From Streptomyces sp. ERV7 (GTDB lineage: Bacteria; Actinomycetota; Actinomycetes; Streptomycetales; Streptomycetaceae): a stretch of DNA of 64,000 nt. The notes under the pieces were generated by a model that had not been told where the DNA came from, searched no databases, and was given only the letters and a program-made list of their open reading frames with translations. Below, piece by piece: positions 8,485 through 16,649 of this stretch. Within the stretch, counting starts at the first letter, position 1. Each line of letters opens with the position of its first letter. The DNA lies in the NCBI RefSeq assembly GCF_001653515.1, contig NZ_LYOY01000040.1, positions 1,116,001 through 1,180,000 on the forward strand. The letters are read 5' to 3'. The position numbers and the translations under genes are program-made.

Positions 8485-9990
8485 ATGACTGCAAACGTCG
8501 ACGGAGTGCCCGACAAGTTCGCGATGCTCGGGCTGACATACGACGACGTGCTGCTGCTGCCGGGCGCGTCCGACATGGCGCCCGACCAGATCGACACCTC
8601 CTCGTACCTCTCGAAGAACGTGAAGGTGAACGTCCCGCTGCTGTCCGCGGCGATGGACAAGGTCACCGAGGCGCGGATGGCCATCGCGATGGCCCGCCAG
8701 GGCGGCGCCGGCGTCCTGCACCGCAACCTCTCGATCGAGGACCAGGCCAACCAGGTCGACCTGGTCAAGCGCTCCGAGTCCGGCATGGTGACCGACCCGA
8801 TCACGGTCCACCCGGACGCGACGCTGCGCGAGGCCGACGAGCTGTGCGCCAAGTTCCGCATCAGCGGCGTCCCGGTCACCGACCCGGCGGGCAAGCTGCT
8901 CGGCATCGTCACCAACCGCGACATGGCCTTCGAGTCCGACCGCTCGCGCCAGGTGCGCGAGGTCATGACCCCGATGCCGCTGGTCACCGGCAAGGTCGGC
9001 ATCTCCGGTGTGGACGCGATGGAGCTGCTGCGCCGCCACAAGATCGAGAAGCTGCCGCTCGTCGACGACAACGGCATCCTCAAGGGCCTCATCACGGTCA
9101 AGGACTTCGTCAAGGCCGAGCAGTACCCGAACGCGGCCAAGGACAAGGGCGGCCGGCTCGTCGTCGGCGCCGCCGTGGGCGTCGCGGGCGACGCCTACGA
9201 GCGCGCCCAGGCGCTGATCGAGGTCGGCGTCGACTTCATCGTCGTCGACACCGCCCACGGCCACTCCCGGCTGGTCGGCGACATGGTCGCCAAGATCAAG
9301 TCGAACTCGGCGGGCGTCGACGTCATCGGCGGCAACATCGCCACCCGCGACGGCGCCCAGGCGCTGATCGACGCGGGCGTCGACGGCATCAAGGTCGGCG
9401 TCGGCCCCGGCTCCATCTGCACGACCCGTGTCGTCGCCGGCATCGGCGTCCCGCAGGTCACCGCGATCTACGAGGCCTCGCTCGCCGCCAAGGCCGCGGG
9501 CGTCCCGGTCATCGGCGACGGCGGCCTGCAGTACTCGGGCGACATCGCCAAGGCCCTGGTCGCGGGCGCCGACACGGTGATGCTGGGCTCGCTCCTGGCG
9601 GGCTGCGAGGAGTCCCCGGGCGAGCTGCTCTTCATCAACGGCAAGCAGTTCAAGTCCTACCGGGGCATGGGCTCGCTGGGCGCGATGCAGTCCCGTGGCG
9701 AGCAGAAGTCCTTCTCCAAGGACCGCTACTTCCAGGAGGGCGTCGCCTCCGACGAGAAGCTGGTCCCCGAGGGCATCGAGGGCCAGGTGCCCTACCGCGG
9801 CCCGCTCTCCGCGGTCGTCCACCAGCTGGTCGGCGGTCTGCGCCAGTCGATGTTCTATGTCGGCGGCCGGACCGTACCGGAGCTTCAGACGAACGGCCGG
9901 TTCGTCCGGATCACCTCGGCGGGCCTCAAGGAGAGCCACCCGCACGACATCCAGATGACGGTCGAGGCGCCGAACTACACCAGGCGCTGA
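8485..9990 (+). CDS. guaB: IMP dehydrogenase
   Basis: 501-residue IMPDH, which oxidises IMP to XMP with NAD+, the committed step of guanine nucleotide synthesis. The barrel is interrupted by two CBS domains (about residues 95-215, e.g. RISGVPVTDPAGKLLGIVTNRD and LPLVDDNGILKGLITV in outline). The active-site loop has the catalytic Cys in GPGSICTTRVV, and the flap contains the Arg of YRGMGSLGAM. ATG 8485, preceded by GGGAAGG, gives the usual length; an upstream in-frame ATG at 8446 adds 13 unlikely residues. The gene is followed by a terminator that is itself duplicated (10019-10050 and 10130-10161). Confidence 0.97.
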   Translation: MTANVDGVPDKFAMLGLTYDDVLLLPGASDMAPDQIDTSSYLSKNVKVNVPLLSAAMDKVTEARMAIAMARQGGAGVLHRNLSIEDQANQVDLVKRSESGMVTDPITVHPDATLREADELCAKFRISGVPVTDPAGKLLGIVTNRDMAFESDRSRQVREVMTPMPLVTGKVGISGVDAMELLRRHKIEKLPLVDDNGILKGLITVKDFVKAEQYPNAAKDKGGRLVVGAAVGVAGDAYERAQALIEVGVDFIVVDTAHGHSRLVGDMVAKIKSNSAGVDVIGGNIATRDGAQALIDAGVDGIKVGVGPGSICTTRVVAGIGVPQVTAIYEASLAAKAAGVPVIGDGGLQYSGDIAKALVAGADTVMLGSLLAGCEESPGELLFINGKQFKSYRGMGSLGAMQSRGEQKSFSKDRYFQEGVASDEKLVPEGIEGQVPYRGPLSAVVHQLVGGLRQSMFYVGGRTVPELQTNGRFVRITSAGLKESHPHDIQMTVEAPNYTRR

Positions 9991-10018
9991 CCACGCCCAC
10001 GCGCGCGTAGTCGTCGTC

Positions 10019-10050
10019 GAGGGGCGGTCCCGTTCACGGGGCCGCCCCTC
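10019..10050 (+). terminator. guaB terminator, copy 1
   Basis: 13-bp stem (GAGGGGCGGTCCC / GGGGCCGCCCCTC, one G-U wobble) with loop GTTCAC, 29 bp after guaB. Confidence 0.8.
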
Positions 10051-10129
10051 GCGCGTATGTCGGGGACACGTATGTCGGGGATACTGGGACCGCTGACGTA
10101 GAGGGAAAGGCCCACACAACGTGACTGAC

Positions 10130-10161
10130 GAGGGGCGGTCCCGTTCACGGGGCCGCCCCTC
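10130..10161 (+). terminator. guaB terminator, copy 2 (inside the duplication)
   Basis: Identical to the hairpin at 10019-10050. In this position it lies between the duplicated upstream start region and the real guaB3 start, so transcripts from the upstream promoter copy would have to read through it. Confidence 0.8.
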
Positions 10162-10231
10162 GCGCGTATGTCGGGGACACGTATGTCGGGGATACTGGGA
10201 CCGCTGACGTAGAGGGAAAGGCCCACACAAC

Positions 10232-11356
10232 GTGACTGAGATCGAGATCGGGCGCGGCAAGCGCGGCCGCAGGGCGTACGCGTTCGACGACATCGCCATC
10301 GTCCCGAGCCGGCGCACCCGGGACCCGAAGGAGGTCTCGATCGCCTGGCAGATCGACGCCTACCGGTTCGAGCTGCCGTTCCTGGCCGCCCCGATGGACT
10401 CCGTCGTGTCGCCGCAGACCGCGATCCGCATCGGTGAGCTCGGCGGTCTGGGCGTGCTGAACCTCGAAGGCCTGTGGACCCGGTACGAGGACCCGCAGCC
10501 GCTGCTCGACGAGATCGACCAGCTGGACGAGGCCGCCGCGACCCGCCGCCTCCAGGAGATCTACGCGGCCCCGATCAAGGAAGAGCTGATCGGGCAGCGC
10601 ATCAAGGAGGTGCGCGACTCCGGTGTGGTCACCGCGGCCGCCCTCTCGCCGCAGCGCACGGCCCAGTTCTCCAAGGCCGTCGTGGACGCGGGTGTCGACA
10701 TCTTCGTCATCCGCGGCACCACCGTCTCGGCGGAGCACGTCTCGGGCGCGGCCGAGCCGCTCAACCTGAAGCAGTTCATCTACGAGCTGGACGTCCCGGT
10801 GATCGTCGGCGGCTGTGCCACGTACACCGCGGCCCTGCACCTGATGCGCACCGGCGCGGCCGGCGTCCTGGTGGGCTTCGGCGGCGGCGCCGCGCACACC
10901 ACGCGCAACGTGCTGGGCATCCAGGTCCCGATGGCCACCGCCGTCGCCGACGTGGCCGCGGCCCGCCGCGACTACATGGACGAGTCCGGCGGCCGGTACG
11001 TGCACGTGATCGCGGACGGCGGTGTCGGCTGGTCCGGCGACCTGCCCAAGGCGATCGCCTGCGGCGCCGACGCGGTGATGATGGGCTCCCCGCTGGCCCG
11101 CGCCACGGACGCGCCCGGCAAGGGCCACCACTGGGGCATGGAGGCCGTCCACGAGGACGTGCCGCGCGGCAAGCTGGTCGACCTGGGCATCGTGGGCACC
11201 ACTGAGGAGATCCTCACCGGTCCCTCGCACATCCCGGACGGCTCGATGAACTTCTTCGGCGCCCTGCGCCGCTCGATGGCCACCACCGGCTACAGCGAGC
11301 TCAAGGAGTTCCAGCGCGTCGAGGTGACGGTGGCGGACGCGCAGCACAAGCGCTGA
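10232..11356 (+). CDS. guaB3: GuaB3-family IMP dehydrogenase-related protein
   Basis: 374-residue TIM-barrel protein of the IMPDH/GMP reductase superfamily without CBS domains. Conserved segments include LAAPMDSVVSPQTAIRIGELGG, GGRYVHVIADGGVGWSGDLPKAIACGADAVMMG in outline, and LRRSMATTGYSELKEFQ at the C terminus. The loop that carries the catalytic Cys in IMPDH and GMP reductase reads GFGGGAAHTTRNVLG here, with His222 instead of Cys. GMP reductase activity has been described for a cyanobacterial GuaB3; whether this actinobacterial form is active is open. GTG start with GAGGGAAAGG upstream. Its promoter region is duplicated (see repeat at 10018-10239). Confidence 0.93.
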   Translation: MTEIEIGRGKRGRRAYAFDDIAIVPSRRTRDPKEVSIAWQIDAYRFELPFLAAPMDSVVSPQTAIRIGELGGLGVLNLEGLWTRYEDPQPLLDEIDQLDEAAATRRLQEIYAAPIKEELIGQRIKEVRDSGVVTAAALSPQRTAQFSKAVVDAGVDIFVIRGTTVSAEHVSGAAEPLNLKQFIYELDVPVIVGGCATYTAALHLMRTGAAGVLVGFGGGAAHTTRNVLGIQVPMATAVADVAAARRDYMDESGGRYVHVIADGGVGWSGDLPKAIACGADAVMMGSPLARATDAPGKGHHWGMEAVHEDVPRGKLVDLGIVGTTEEILTGPSHIPDGSMNFFGALRRSMATTGYSELKEFQRVEVTVADAQHKR

Positions 11357-11401
11357 CGCCCGCCACGCGCGCGTACGTCCACGTACGCGGGCAGGCATGC
11401 G

Positions 11402-11436
11402 AGAGGGCCCGGACCGTTCGACGGTCCGGGCCCTCT
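11402..11436. terminator. Bidirectional terminator after guaB3
   Basis: 16-bp perfect stem (11402-11417 / 11421-11436) with loop TCG between the converging guaB3 and the minus-strand gene ending at 11451. Confidence 0.88.
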
Positions 11437-11450
11437 GGCGTGTACAGCGG

Positions 11451-11948
11451 TTACGCGGCGGCCTTCTTGGAGCCGGAGAACGCGGCGATCGCGGCGATCG
11501 CGAAGAACAGGAAGGTCATCGCGTCTGCGTCGGCCTTCCAGATCTCGTTCACCGCGTCGATGTGCTTGAGCAGCAGGTCCGTGGCGCTGACCGGGAACGC
11601 CTTGGAGGCGACGATCGCCACACCGACCAGCTGGCCCGCGTAGACGGCGGCGAGGGCGAGGACCGCGCTGAGCACCGGCAGGGCGGGGTTGCGTCCGCCG
11701 ACCTTGCCCGAGGCCCAGCCGACCAGGAAGCCGACGCCGACGGCCGCGTAGCCGATCTCGTGCTTGGTGGCGCCGATGATGGCGCCGTAGACGCCCGCGC
11801 TGACCACGGCGGCGACAATCGCGGTGATCAGCCCGCCGGCGAAGTTGTCGCGGACCGGCGCGGGCGGCGGGGCCGGCACGAAGCCCGGGAAGCCGGGCTG
11901 CTGCGGAGGCTGCTGGGGCTGCTGCGGTGGCGGAAAGGACTGGCTCAT
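11451..11948 (-). CDS. Small integral membrane protein with Pro/Gln-rich N terminus
   Basis: 165 residues. The first 35 are Pro/Gln rich (PPPQQPQQPPQQPGFPG), followed by four hydrophobic segments at about 38-60, 67-84, 88-112 and 142-158, and a basic end SGSKKAAA. No domain I can name; such Pro-rich-N-terminus membrane proteins are common in Streptomyces. The ATG is preceded by GGGGGG about 10 nt upstream. Downstream of the dehydrogenase gene (196 bp) on the same strand, with its own likely promoter. Confidence 0.8.
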   Translation of the reverse strand: MSQSFPPPQQPQQPPQQPGFPGFVPAPPPAPVRDNFAGGLITAIVAAVVSAGVYGAIIGATKHEIGYAAVGVGFLVGWASGKVGGRNPALPVLSAVLALAAVYAGQLVGVAIVASKAFPVSATDLLLKHIDAVNEIWKADADAMTFLFFAIAAIAAFSGSKKAAA

Positions 11949-12144
11949 CTTCGGATCCCCCCGAGGTTGGTGAAGGCGCGAGCCCGTGAATGCGCACGGC
12001 TGTGCGATCGGGCGACCCGAAGAGTAGCAAGGGGCCGGGCCGGTGCGGACGGACTTTCTGTGGGGGTCCGGTGAGGCAGCTGAGGCCGGTGCCGCTCGGG
12101 GGAAACGGTTCGGCGCGCGGGCGGGCGTACGCCGCGTACGCCCG

Positions 12145-13389
12145 CTACAGGCGGTGGGCGGCGCCGCCCGGCGTGACGCCCCGGGTGTCGAGCAGCAACT
12201 GGGCCTTGACCGAGAGCCCTTGGAGGTCGTACGTGCGGTGCTGCTGAAGAAGCACCGTGAGGTCGGCGTGGGCGGCGGCCTCGTAGAGCGAGTCCGCGCG
12301 CGGTACGGGCTGGTCGCGCACGCGCCAGTCCGGGACGTACGGGTCGTGGTAGCTGACCGCCGCGCCCAGGTCGATGAGCCGCCCGGCGATCTCGGCGGCC
12401 GGGGAGCCCTCCAGGTCGGCGAGGTCGGGCTTGTAGGTGACGCCGAGCAGCAGCACGCGCGCGCCGCGGGCCGACTTGCCGTGCTCGTTCAGGAGCGTGG
12501 TGGAGCGCTGGATGACGTACTGCGGCATATGTGCGTTGATCTCCCGGGCCAGCCCCACCATCCGCAGGCCCGTGTACGGCAGCGGGGTCGGGTCGAGCGG
12601 GACGCCGTGGCCGCCGACGCCCGGGCCCGGGCGGAACGCCTGGAAGCCGAACGGCTTGGTCTCGGCGCACCGGATCACGTCCCACAGGTCCACGCCCATG
12701 TCGTGGCAGAGCACGGCCATCTCGTTGACCAGCGCGATGTTGACCTGGCGGTAGTTGGTCTCCAGGACCTTGGCCATCTCGGCCTCGCGGGTGCCGCGCG
12801 CGCGGACGACCTTGTCGGTGATCCGGCCGTAGAACGCGGCGGCGGACTCGGTGCAGGCGGGGGTGAGACCGCCGATGACCTTGGGGGTGGCGGCGAAGCC
12901 GTGCGTGCGGTTGCCGGGTTCGGTACGGCTGGGCGAGTAGGCGAGGTGGAAGTCGCGCCCGGCCCGCAGCCCCGAGCCCGCTTCGAGCAGTGGGCGCAGG
13001 AAGTCCTCGGTGGTGCCGGGGTGGACGGCGGACTCCAGGATCACGGTGGTGTGCGGGCGCAGCCGGGCCGCGAGCGTACGGGCCGCGTCGGCGACGCCGC
13101 CGAGGTCCAGGGTCCGGTCCGCGCCGAGCGGGGTGGGGGCGCAGATCACGGCGGTACGGACCCGGCCGAGCTCGGCCGGGTCGGTGGCGGTCCGGAAGCC
13201 CCCCGAGAGCATCCGGCGCAGCTCGGCGGCGGTCAGGGCGCCGTCGACCGGGGGGCGGCCGGCGCGCAGTTCCGCGAGGACACGGGGGTCGGTGTCATGG
13301 CCGACGGTCTCGATGCCCGCGGTGGCGGCGGCCTGGGCGAGGGGCAGGCCGAGGTGGCCGAGTCCGATGACGGCGAGGTCTGCGGGCAT
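12145..13389 (-). CDS. UDP-glucose/GDP-mannose dehydrogenase family protein lacking the catalytic cysteine
   Basis: 414 residues with the three-domain layout of nucleotide-sugar dehydrogenases: N-terminal Rossmann motif VIGLGHLGLPLA (7-18), central helix region ETNYRQVNIALVNEMAVL (about 210-227) and C-terminal domain LLLGVTYKPDLADLEGSPA. These enzymes oxidise a hexose C6 alcohol to a uronic acid in two steps through a thiohemiacetal on a Cys in GGHC. Here the sequence is GPGVGGHGVPLDP: Gly262 replaces that Cys (codon GGC). Two-step oxidation would not be expected, so the protein may do only the alcohol step, or bind rather than convert. ATG 13389 chosen for its GGAAGGA site; longer starts at 13410 and 13434 exist. 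Divergent from glpD. Confidence 0.85.
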   Translation of the reverse strand: MPADLAVIGLGHLGLPLAQAAATAGIETVGHDTDPRVLAELRAGRPPVDGALTAAELRRMLSGGFRTATDPAELGRVRTAVICAPTPLGADRTLDLGGVADAARTLAARLRPHTTVILESAVHPGTTEDFLRPLLEAGSGLRAGRDFHLAYSPSRTEPGNRTHGFAATPKVIGGLTPACTESAAAFYGRITDKVVRARGTREAEMAKVLETNYRQVNIALVNEMAVLCHDMGVDLWDVIRCAETKPFGFQAFRPGPGVGGHGVPLDPTPLPYTGLRMVGLAREINAHMPQYVIQRSTTLLNEHGKSARGARVLLLGVTYKPDLADLEGSPAAEIAGRLIDLGAAVSYHDPYVPDWRVRDQPVPRADSLYEAAAHADLTVLLQQHRTYDLQGLSVKAQLLLDTRGVTPGGAAHRL

Positions 13390-13609
13390 ACGGGTGACCG
13401 TCCTTCCCATAACCGGAGGGGAGATGACGCGCAAGCCCTGTGGACAGAATGAGCGTTACGCAATGTCAGACTAAGAGTAAATATGACCGTTATGCCGTAT
13501 TGCCGGGCCGGGGTTGTCCGAGTGTTGTCCACAGGCGGTGGCCGATGTCGGTGGTCGCGTCCAGAATCGAGTGTGTGAGCCAGACCACCCCGATCAACGG
13601 GAGGCACCC

Positions 13610-15316
13610 GTGAGGACAGCGACACTGGGACCGGTGCAGCGCGCCGAGGCGCTCGCCGCGATGGCCGAGCGCGAGCTCGACGTGCTGGTCGTCGGCGGCG
13701 GGGTGGTCGGCGCGGGCACCGCGCTGGACGCCGTGACCCGAGGGCTCTCCATCGGCCTCGTCGAGGCGCGGGACTGGGCCTCGGGCACGTCCAGCCGGTC
13801 GAGCAAGCTGATCCACGGCGGGCTGCGCTATCTGGAGATGCTGGACTTCGCCCTGGTGCGCGAGGCGCTGAAGGAGCGCGGGCTGCTCCTGGAGCGCCTT
13901 GCCCCGCACCTGGTGAAACCGGTGCCGTTCCTCTACCCGCTCCAGCACAAGGGCTGGGAGCGGTGGTACGCGGGATCGGGCGTGGCGTTGTACGACACGA
14001 TGTCGCTCTCGTCCGGCCACGGCAGGGGCCTGCCGGTCCACCGCCATCTCTCCCGCCGCAGCGCCCTGCGGGTCGCGCCCTGCCTGAAGAGAGAAGCGCT
14101 GGTCGGAGCGCTTCAGTACTACGACGCGCAGATGGACGACGCGCGCTTCGTCGCCACGCTGGTGCGGACGGCCGCGAGTTACGGGGCGCATGCCGCCAAC
14201 CGGGCCCGGGTGACCGGGTTCCTGCGCGAGGGCGAGCGGGTGGTCGGAGCGCGGGTGCGCGACGTGGAGGGCGGCGGGGAGTACGAGGTCCGCGCCAAAC
14301 AGATCGTCAACGCGACGGGGGTGTGGACGGACGACACCCAGGCGATGGTCGGCGAGCGCGGGCAGTTCCACGTCCGGGCTTCCAAGGGCATCCATCTGGT
14401 GGTGCCCAAGGACCGGATCCACTCCACGACCGGCCTCATCCTGCGGACCGAGAAGTCGGTGCTCTTCGTGATCCCCTGGGGGCGCCACTGGATCGTGGGC
14501 ACCACCGACACGGACTGGGACCTGGACAAGGCCCACCCCGCGGCCTCCAGCGCGGACATCGACTACCTCCTGGAACACGTCAATTCCGTGCTCGCGGTGC
14601 CGCTGACCCGGGACGACGTCCAGGGGGTCTACGCGGGACTGCGCCCGCTGCTCGCCGGAGAGTCGGACGCCACCAGCAAGCTCTCCCGCGAGCACACGGT
14701 GGCGCACCCGGTGCCGGGCCTCGTGGTCATCGCCGGCGGCAAGTACACGACGTACCGGGTGATGGCGAAGGACGCGGTGGACGAGGCGGTGCACGGCCTC
14801 GACCAGCGGGTCGCGGCCTGTGTCACCGAGGACGTGCCCCTGCTCGGCGCGGAGGGCTACCGGGCGCTGTGGAACGCGCGGGCGAGGATCGCCGCGCGCA
14901 CCGGCATCCATGTGGTCCGCGTGGAGCACCTGTTGAACCGGTACGGATCGCTGACCGAGGACCTCATCGAGCTGATCGTGGCCGACCCTTCGCTGGGGGA
15001 GCCGCTCGGCGCGGCGGAGGACTATCTCCGGGCCGAGATCGTCTACGCCGCTTCGCACGAGGGTGCCCGCCATCTGGATGACGTCCTGACCCGGCGCACC
15101 CGGATCTCCATCGAGACCTTCGACCGGGGCACGCGGTCGGCCCGGGAGTGCGCGGAGCTGATGGCGCCGGTCCTCGGCTGGGACAAGAAGCAGATCGAGA
15201 AGGAGGTGGAGCACTACGAGAAGAGGGTGGAGGCGGAGCGCGAGTCGCAGCGCCAGCCGGACGACCTGACGGCGGACGCGGCGCGGCTGGGCGCGCCGGA
15301 CATCGTGCCGATCTAG
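13610..15316 (+). CDS. glpD: Aerobic glycerol-3-phosphate dehydrogenase
   Basis: 568-residue FAD enzyme that oxidises sn-glycerol-3-phosphate to dihydroxyacetone phosphate at the membrane and passes electrons to quinone. The FAD motif is VVGGGVVGAGTALDAVTRG (about 24-42); family motifs GTSSRSSKLIHGGLRYLE and the C-terminal HTH-like accessory domain are present. The usual start is the GTG at 13610 with GGGAGG upstream. The gene stands alone here, without glpF or glpK. About 220 bp separate it from the divergent dehydrogenase gene. A possible RecA-NDp-like element occurs at 13545-13567, but I give it little weight. Confidence 0.94.
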   Translation: MRTATLGPVQRAEALAAMAERELDVLVVGGGVVGAGTALDAVTRGLSIGLVEARDWASGTSSRSSKLIHGGLRYLEMLDFALVREALKERGLLLERLAPHLVKPVPFLYPLQHKGWERWYAGSGVALYDTMSLSSGHGRGLPVHRHLSRRSALRVAPCLKREALVGALQYYDAQMDDARFVATLVRTAASYGAHAANRARVTGFLREGERVVGARVRDVEGGGEYEVRAKQIVNATGVWTDDTQAMVGERGQFHVRASKGIHLVVPKDRIHSTTGLILRTEKSVLFVIPWGRHWIVGTTDTDWDLDKAHPAASSADIDYLLEHVNSVLAVPLTRDDVQGVYAGLRPLLAGESDATSKLSREHTVAHPVPGLVVIAGGKYTTYRVMAKDAVDEAVHGLDQRVAACVTEDVPLLGAEGYRALWNARARIAARTGIHVVRVEHLLNRYGSLTEDLIELIVADPSLGEPLGAAEDYLRAEIVYAASHEGARHLDDVLTRRTRISIETFDRGTRSARECAELMAPVLGWDKKQIEKEVEHYEKRVEAERESQRQPDDLTADAARLGAPDIVPI

Positions 15317-15339
15317 GGAGGAAACCGACGCCGCTGGGG

Positions 15340-16401
15340 CTAGGGGGTGGCGGCCGGGCAGAACTCGGCGTCGAGCAGCGAGAGTTCGAGGGAGGGGCTG
15401 ATGGAGAGGTCCGTGTTGATACGGAAAACAGCGGTGCGGCGGCCGTCGGCGGTGGCCGCCGCCCGGACCACGCTGCCGGATATATGCCCGTTGTGGCCCC
15501 AGACGGTGAGGCCGCAGGAGAGCCGCCGCGGGTAGACGCCGAGGCCGTAGACGCCGTGGGTGGCAGCGGTGTCGAGCAGTTCGCGCCGCTGGGGCGCGGG
15601 CAGCAGGGCGCCGCCGAGCAGGGCCGCGTAGAAGCGGCTCAGATCGGCGAGCGTGGATATGAGTTCCCCGGCGGCTCCGGCCGGGCGCGGGTCGAGGGCG
15701 GTGACGTCCTGGCCGTCGGGGGAGTATGCGCGGCTGTGCGGGGTGGGGAGTGTGGTGCGGGCACCCGGGAAGGAGGTGCCGGTGAGACGGAGGGGGGTGA
15801 TGATGCGGCGTTCGGCCTCGTCGGCGTACGGATGGCCGGTGACCTGCTGAACGACCATACCGAGGACGACGTAGTTGGTGTTGGAGTAGGCGTAGGCGCC
15901 GAGCGGCCCGGGGGAGTGGGTGAGCGCGGTGTGAACGGCTTGTGAGGGGGTGAGTGGAACCGGGGCGGTGCTGTCGGCCGTGTAGGGGAACAGACCGCTG
16001 GTGTGGGAGAGCAAGGAGCGCAGGGTGAGGTGGCGGCCGTCGTTTCCATGGCCGCGTATCAGGCCCGGCAGATGCTGTTCCACCGTGTCGTCGAGGCGCA
16101 GCCTGCCCTCGGCGGCGAGCTGGAGCACCACTGTCGCGACGAAGGACTTGGTGACGCTGCCCGCCCGGAAGCGGTCGTCGCGGCCGAGCCCGGATCCGGC
16201 CGTTCCGAAACGGGAGTGGTGGCCGTCGGCGGTGAGCAGGGCGGCGGCCGGGGCACCCGTGTCGGTGACCAGCCGTGCGAGCTCCGTGGCCTGTGCGTCT
16301 TTCAGGCCGGTGCGGTCCGGCTCGGCCGGCAGGGCCGGTGTGCCCAGGCCGCAGAGCACCACGGCCAGGGGTATGGCGAGCAGTGTCCGGAGTGTCGGCA
16401 T
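15340..16401 (-). CDS. Secreted serine hydrolase, beta-lactamase/D-Ala-D-Ala carboxypeptidase family
   Basis: 353 residues. An N-terminal signal peptide (MPTLRTLLAIPLAVVLCGLG, cleavage probably after ALPA) precedes a class C beta-lactamase-like domain. The SxxK nucleophile motif is SVTK (about 83-86), the YxN motif is YSN (about 172-174), and the third motif is HNG (about 308-310). It should act outside the membrane on D-Ala peptides or small esters. The ATG at 16401 has GGAAGGGGG upstream and gives the signal peptide directly; a longer upstream frame exists but lacks coding character. It ends 24 bp from glpD, convergent. Confidence 0.9.
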   Translation of the reverse strand: MPTLRTLLAIPLAVVLCGLGTPALPAEPDRTGLKDAQATELARLVTDTGAPAAALLTADGHHSRFGTAGSGLGRDDRFRAGSVTKSFVATVVLQLAAEGRLRLDDTVEQHLPGLIRGHGNDGRHLTLRSLLSHTSGLFPYTADSTAPVPLTPSQAVHTALTHSPGPLGAYAYSNTNYVVLGMVVQQVTGHPYADEAERRIITPLRLTGTSFPGARTTLPTPHSRAYSPDGQDVTALDPRPAGAAGELISTLADLSRFYAALLGGALLPAPQRRELLDTAATHGVYGLGVYPRRLSCGLTVWGHNGHISGSVVRAAATADGRRTAVFRINTDLSISPSLELSLLDAEFCPAATP

Positions 16402-16649
16402 GGCGGTGGTCCCCCTTCCGGAGCCATCTTGGCGGACGGCGGACCCGGGACAATCATTGGTCCCGACGTGAGAGACAATGGACGCTCTGCCAGGGCGGGT
16501 GCCGCTCCCCCGGGGGCCAACCCCCGGACCCCCGGCAGCAGAAGCAGGTCGAAGCGGTGAACCGGGCCGCCTCACGAGGCAAGTTGCGGGGAGCCGTCGG
16601 CCGGGACGCGGTCGGTGCGGGAGCGGATCAGGGATCGCAGAGGGGACGC

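Larger units (their letters stand above)
10018..10239. repeat. Perfect 111-bp tandem duplication at the guaB3 start
   Basis: Bases 10018-10128 and 10129-10239 are identical, two adjacent 111-bp units. Each unit contains the guaB terminator hairpin, the short guaB3 promoter/leader, GAGGGAAAGG and a GTG ACT GA start. The first copy therefore has a full ribosome-binding site and GTG at 10121 that opens a 24-codon frame ending in TGA before the real start (10232). The duplication begins 27 bp after the guaB stop. Confidence 0.97.

Noticed and set aside
10121..10204. 24-codon ORF from the first copy of the guaB3 start
   Set aside because: Not listed as a gene because it is a by-product of the 111-bp duplication; mentioned only as a possible upstream ORF.
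13545..13567. RecA-NDp-like element upstream of glpD (ATGTCGGTG-N8-CAGAAT)
   Set aside because: One mismatch in the upstream block and an atypical -10, and glpD has no link to DNA damage; likely chance.
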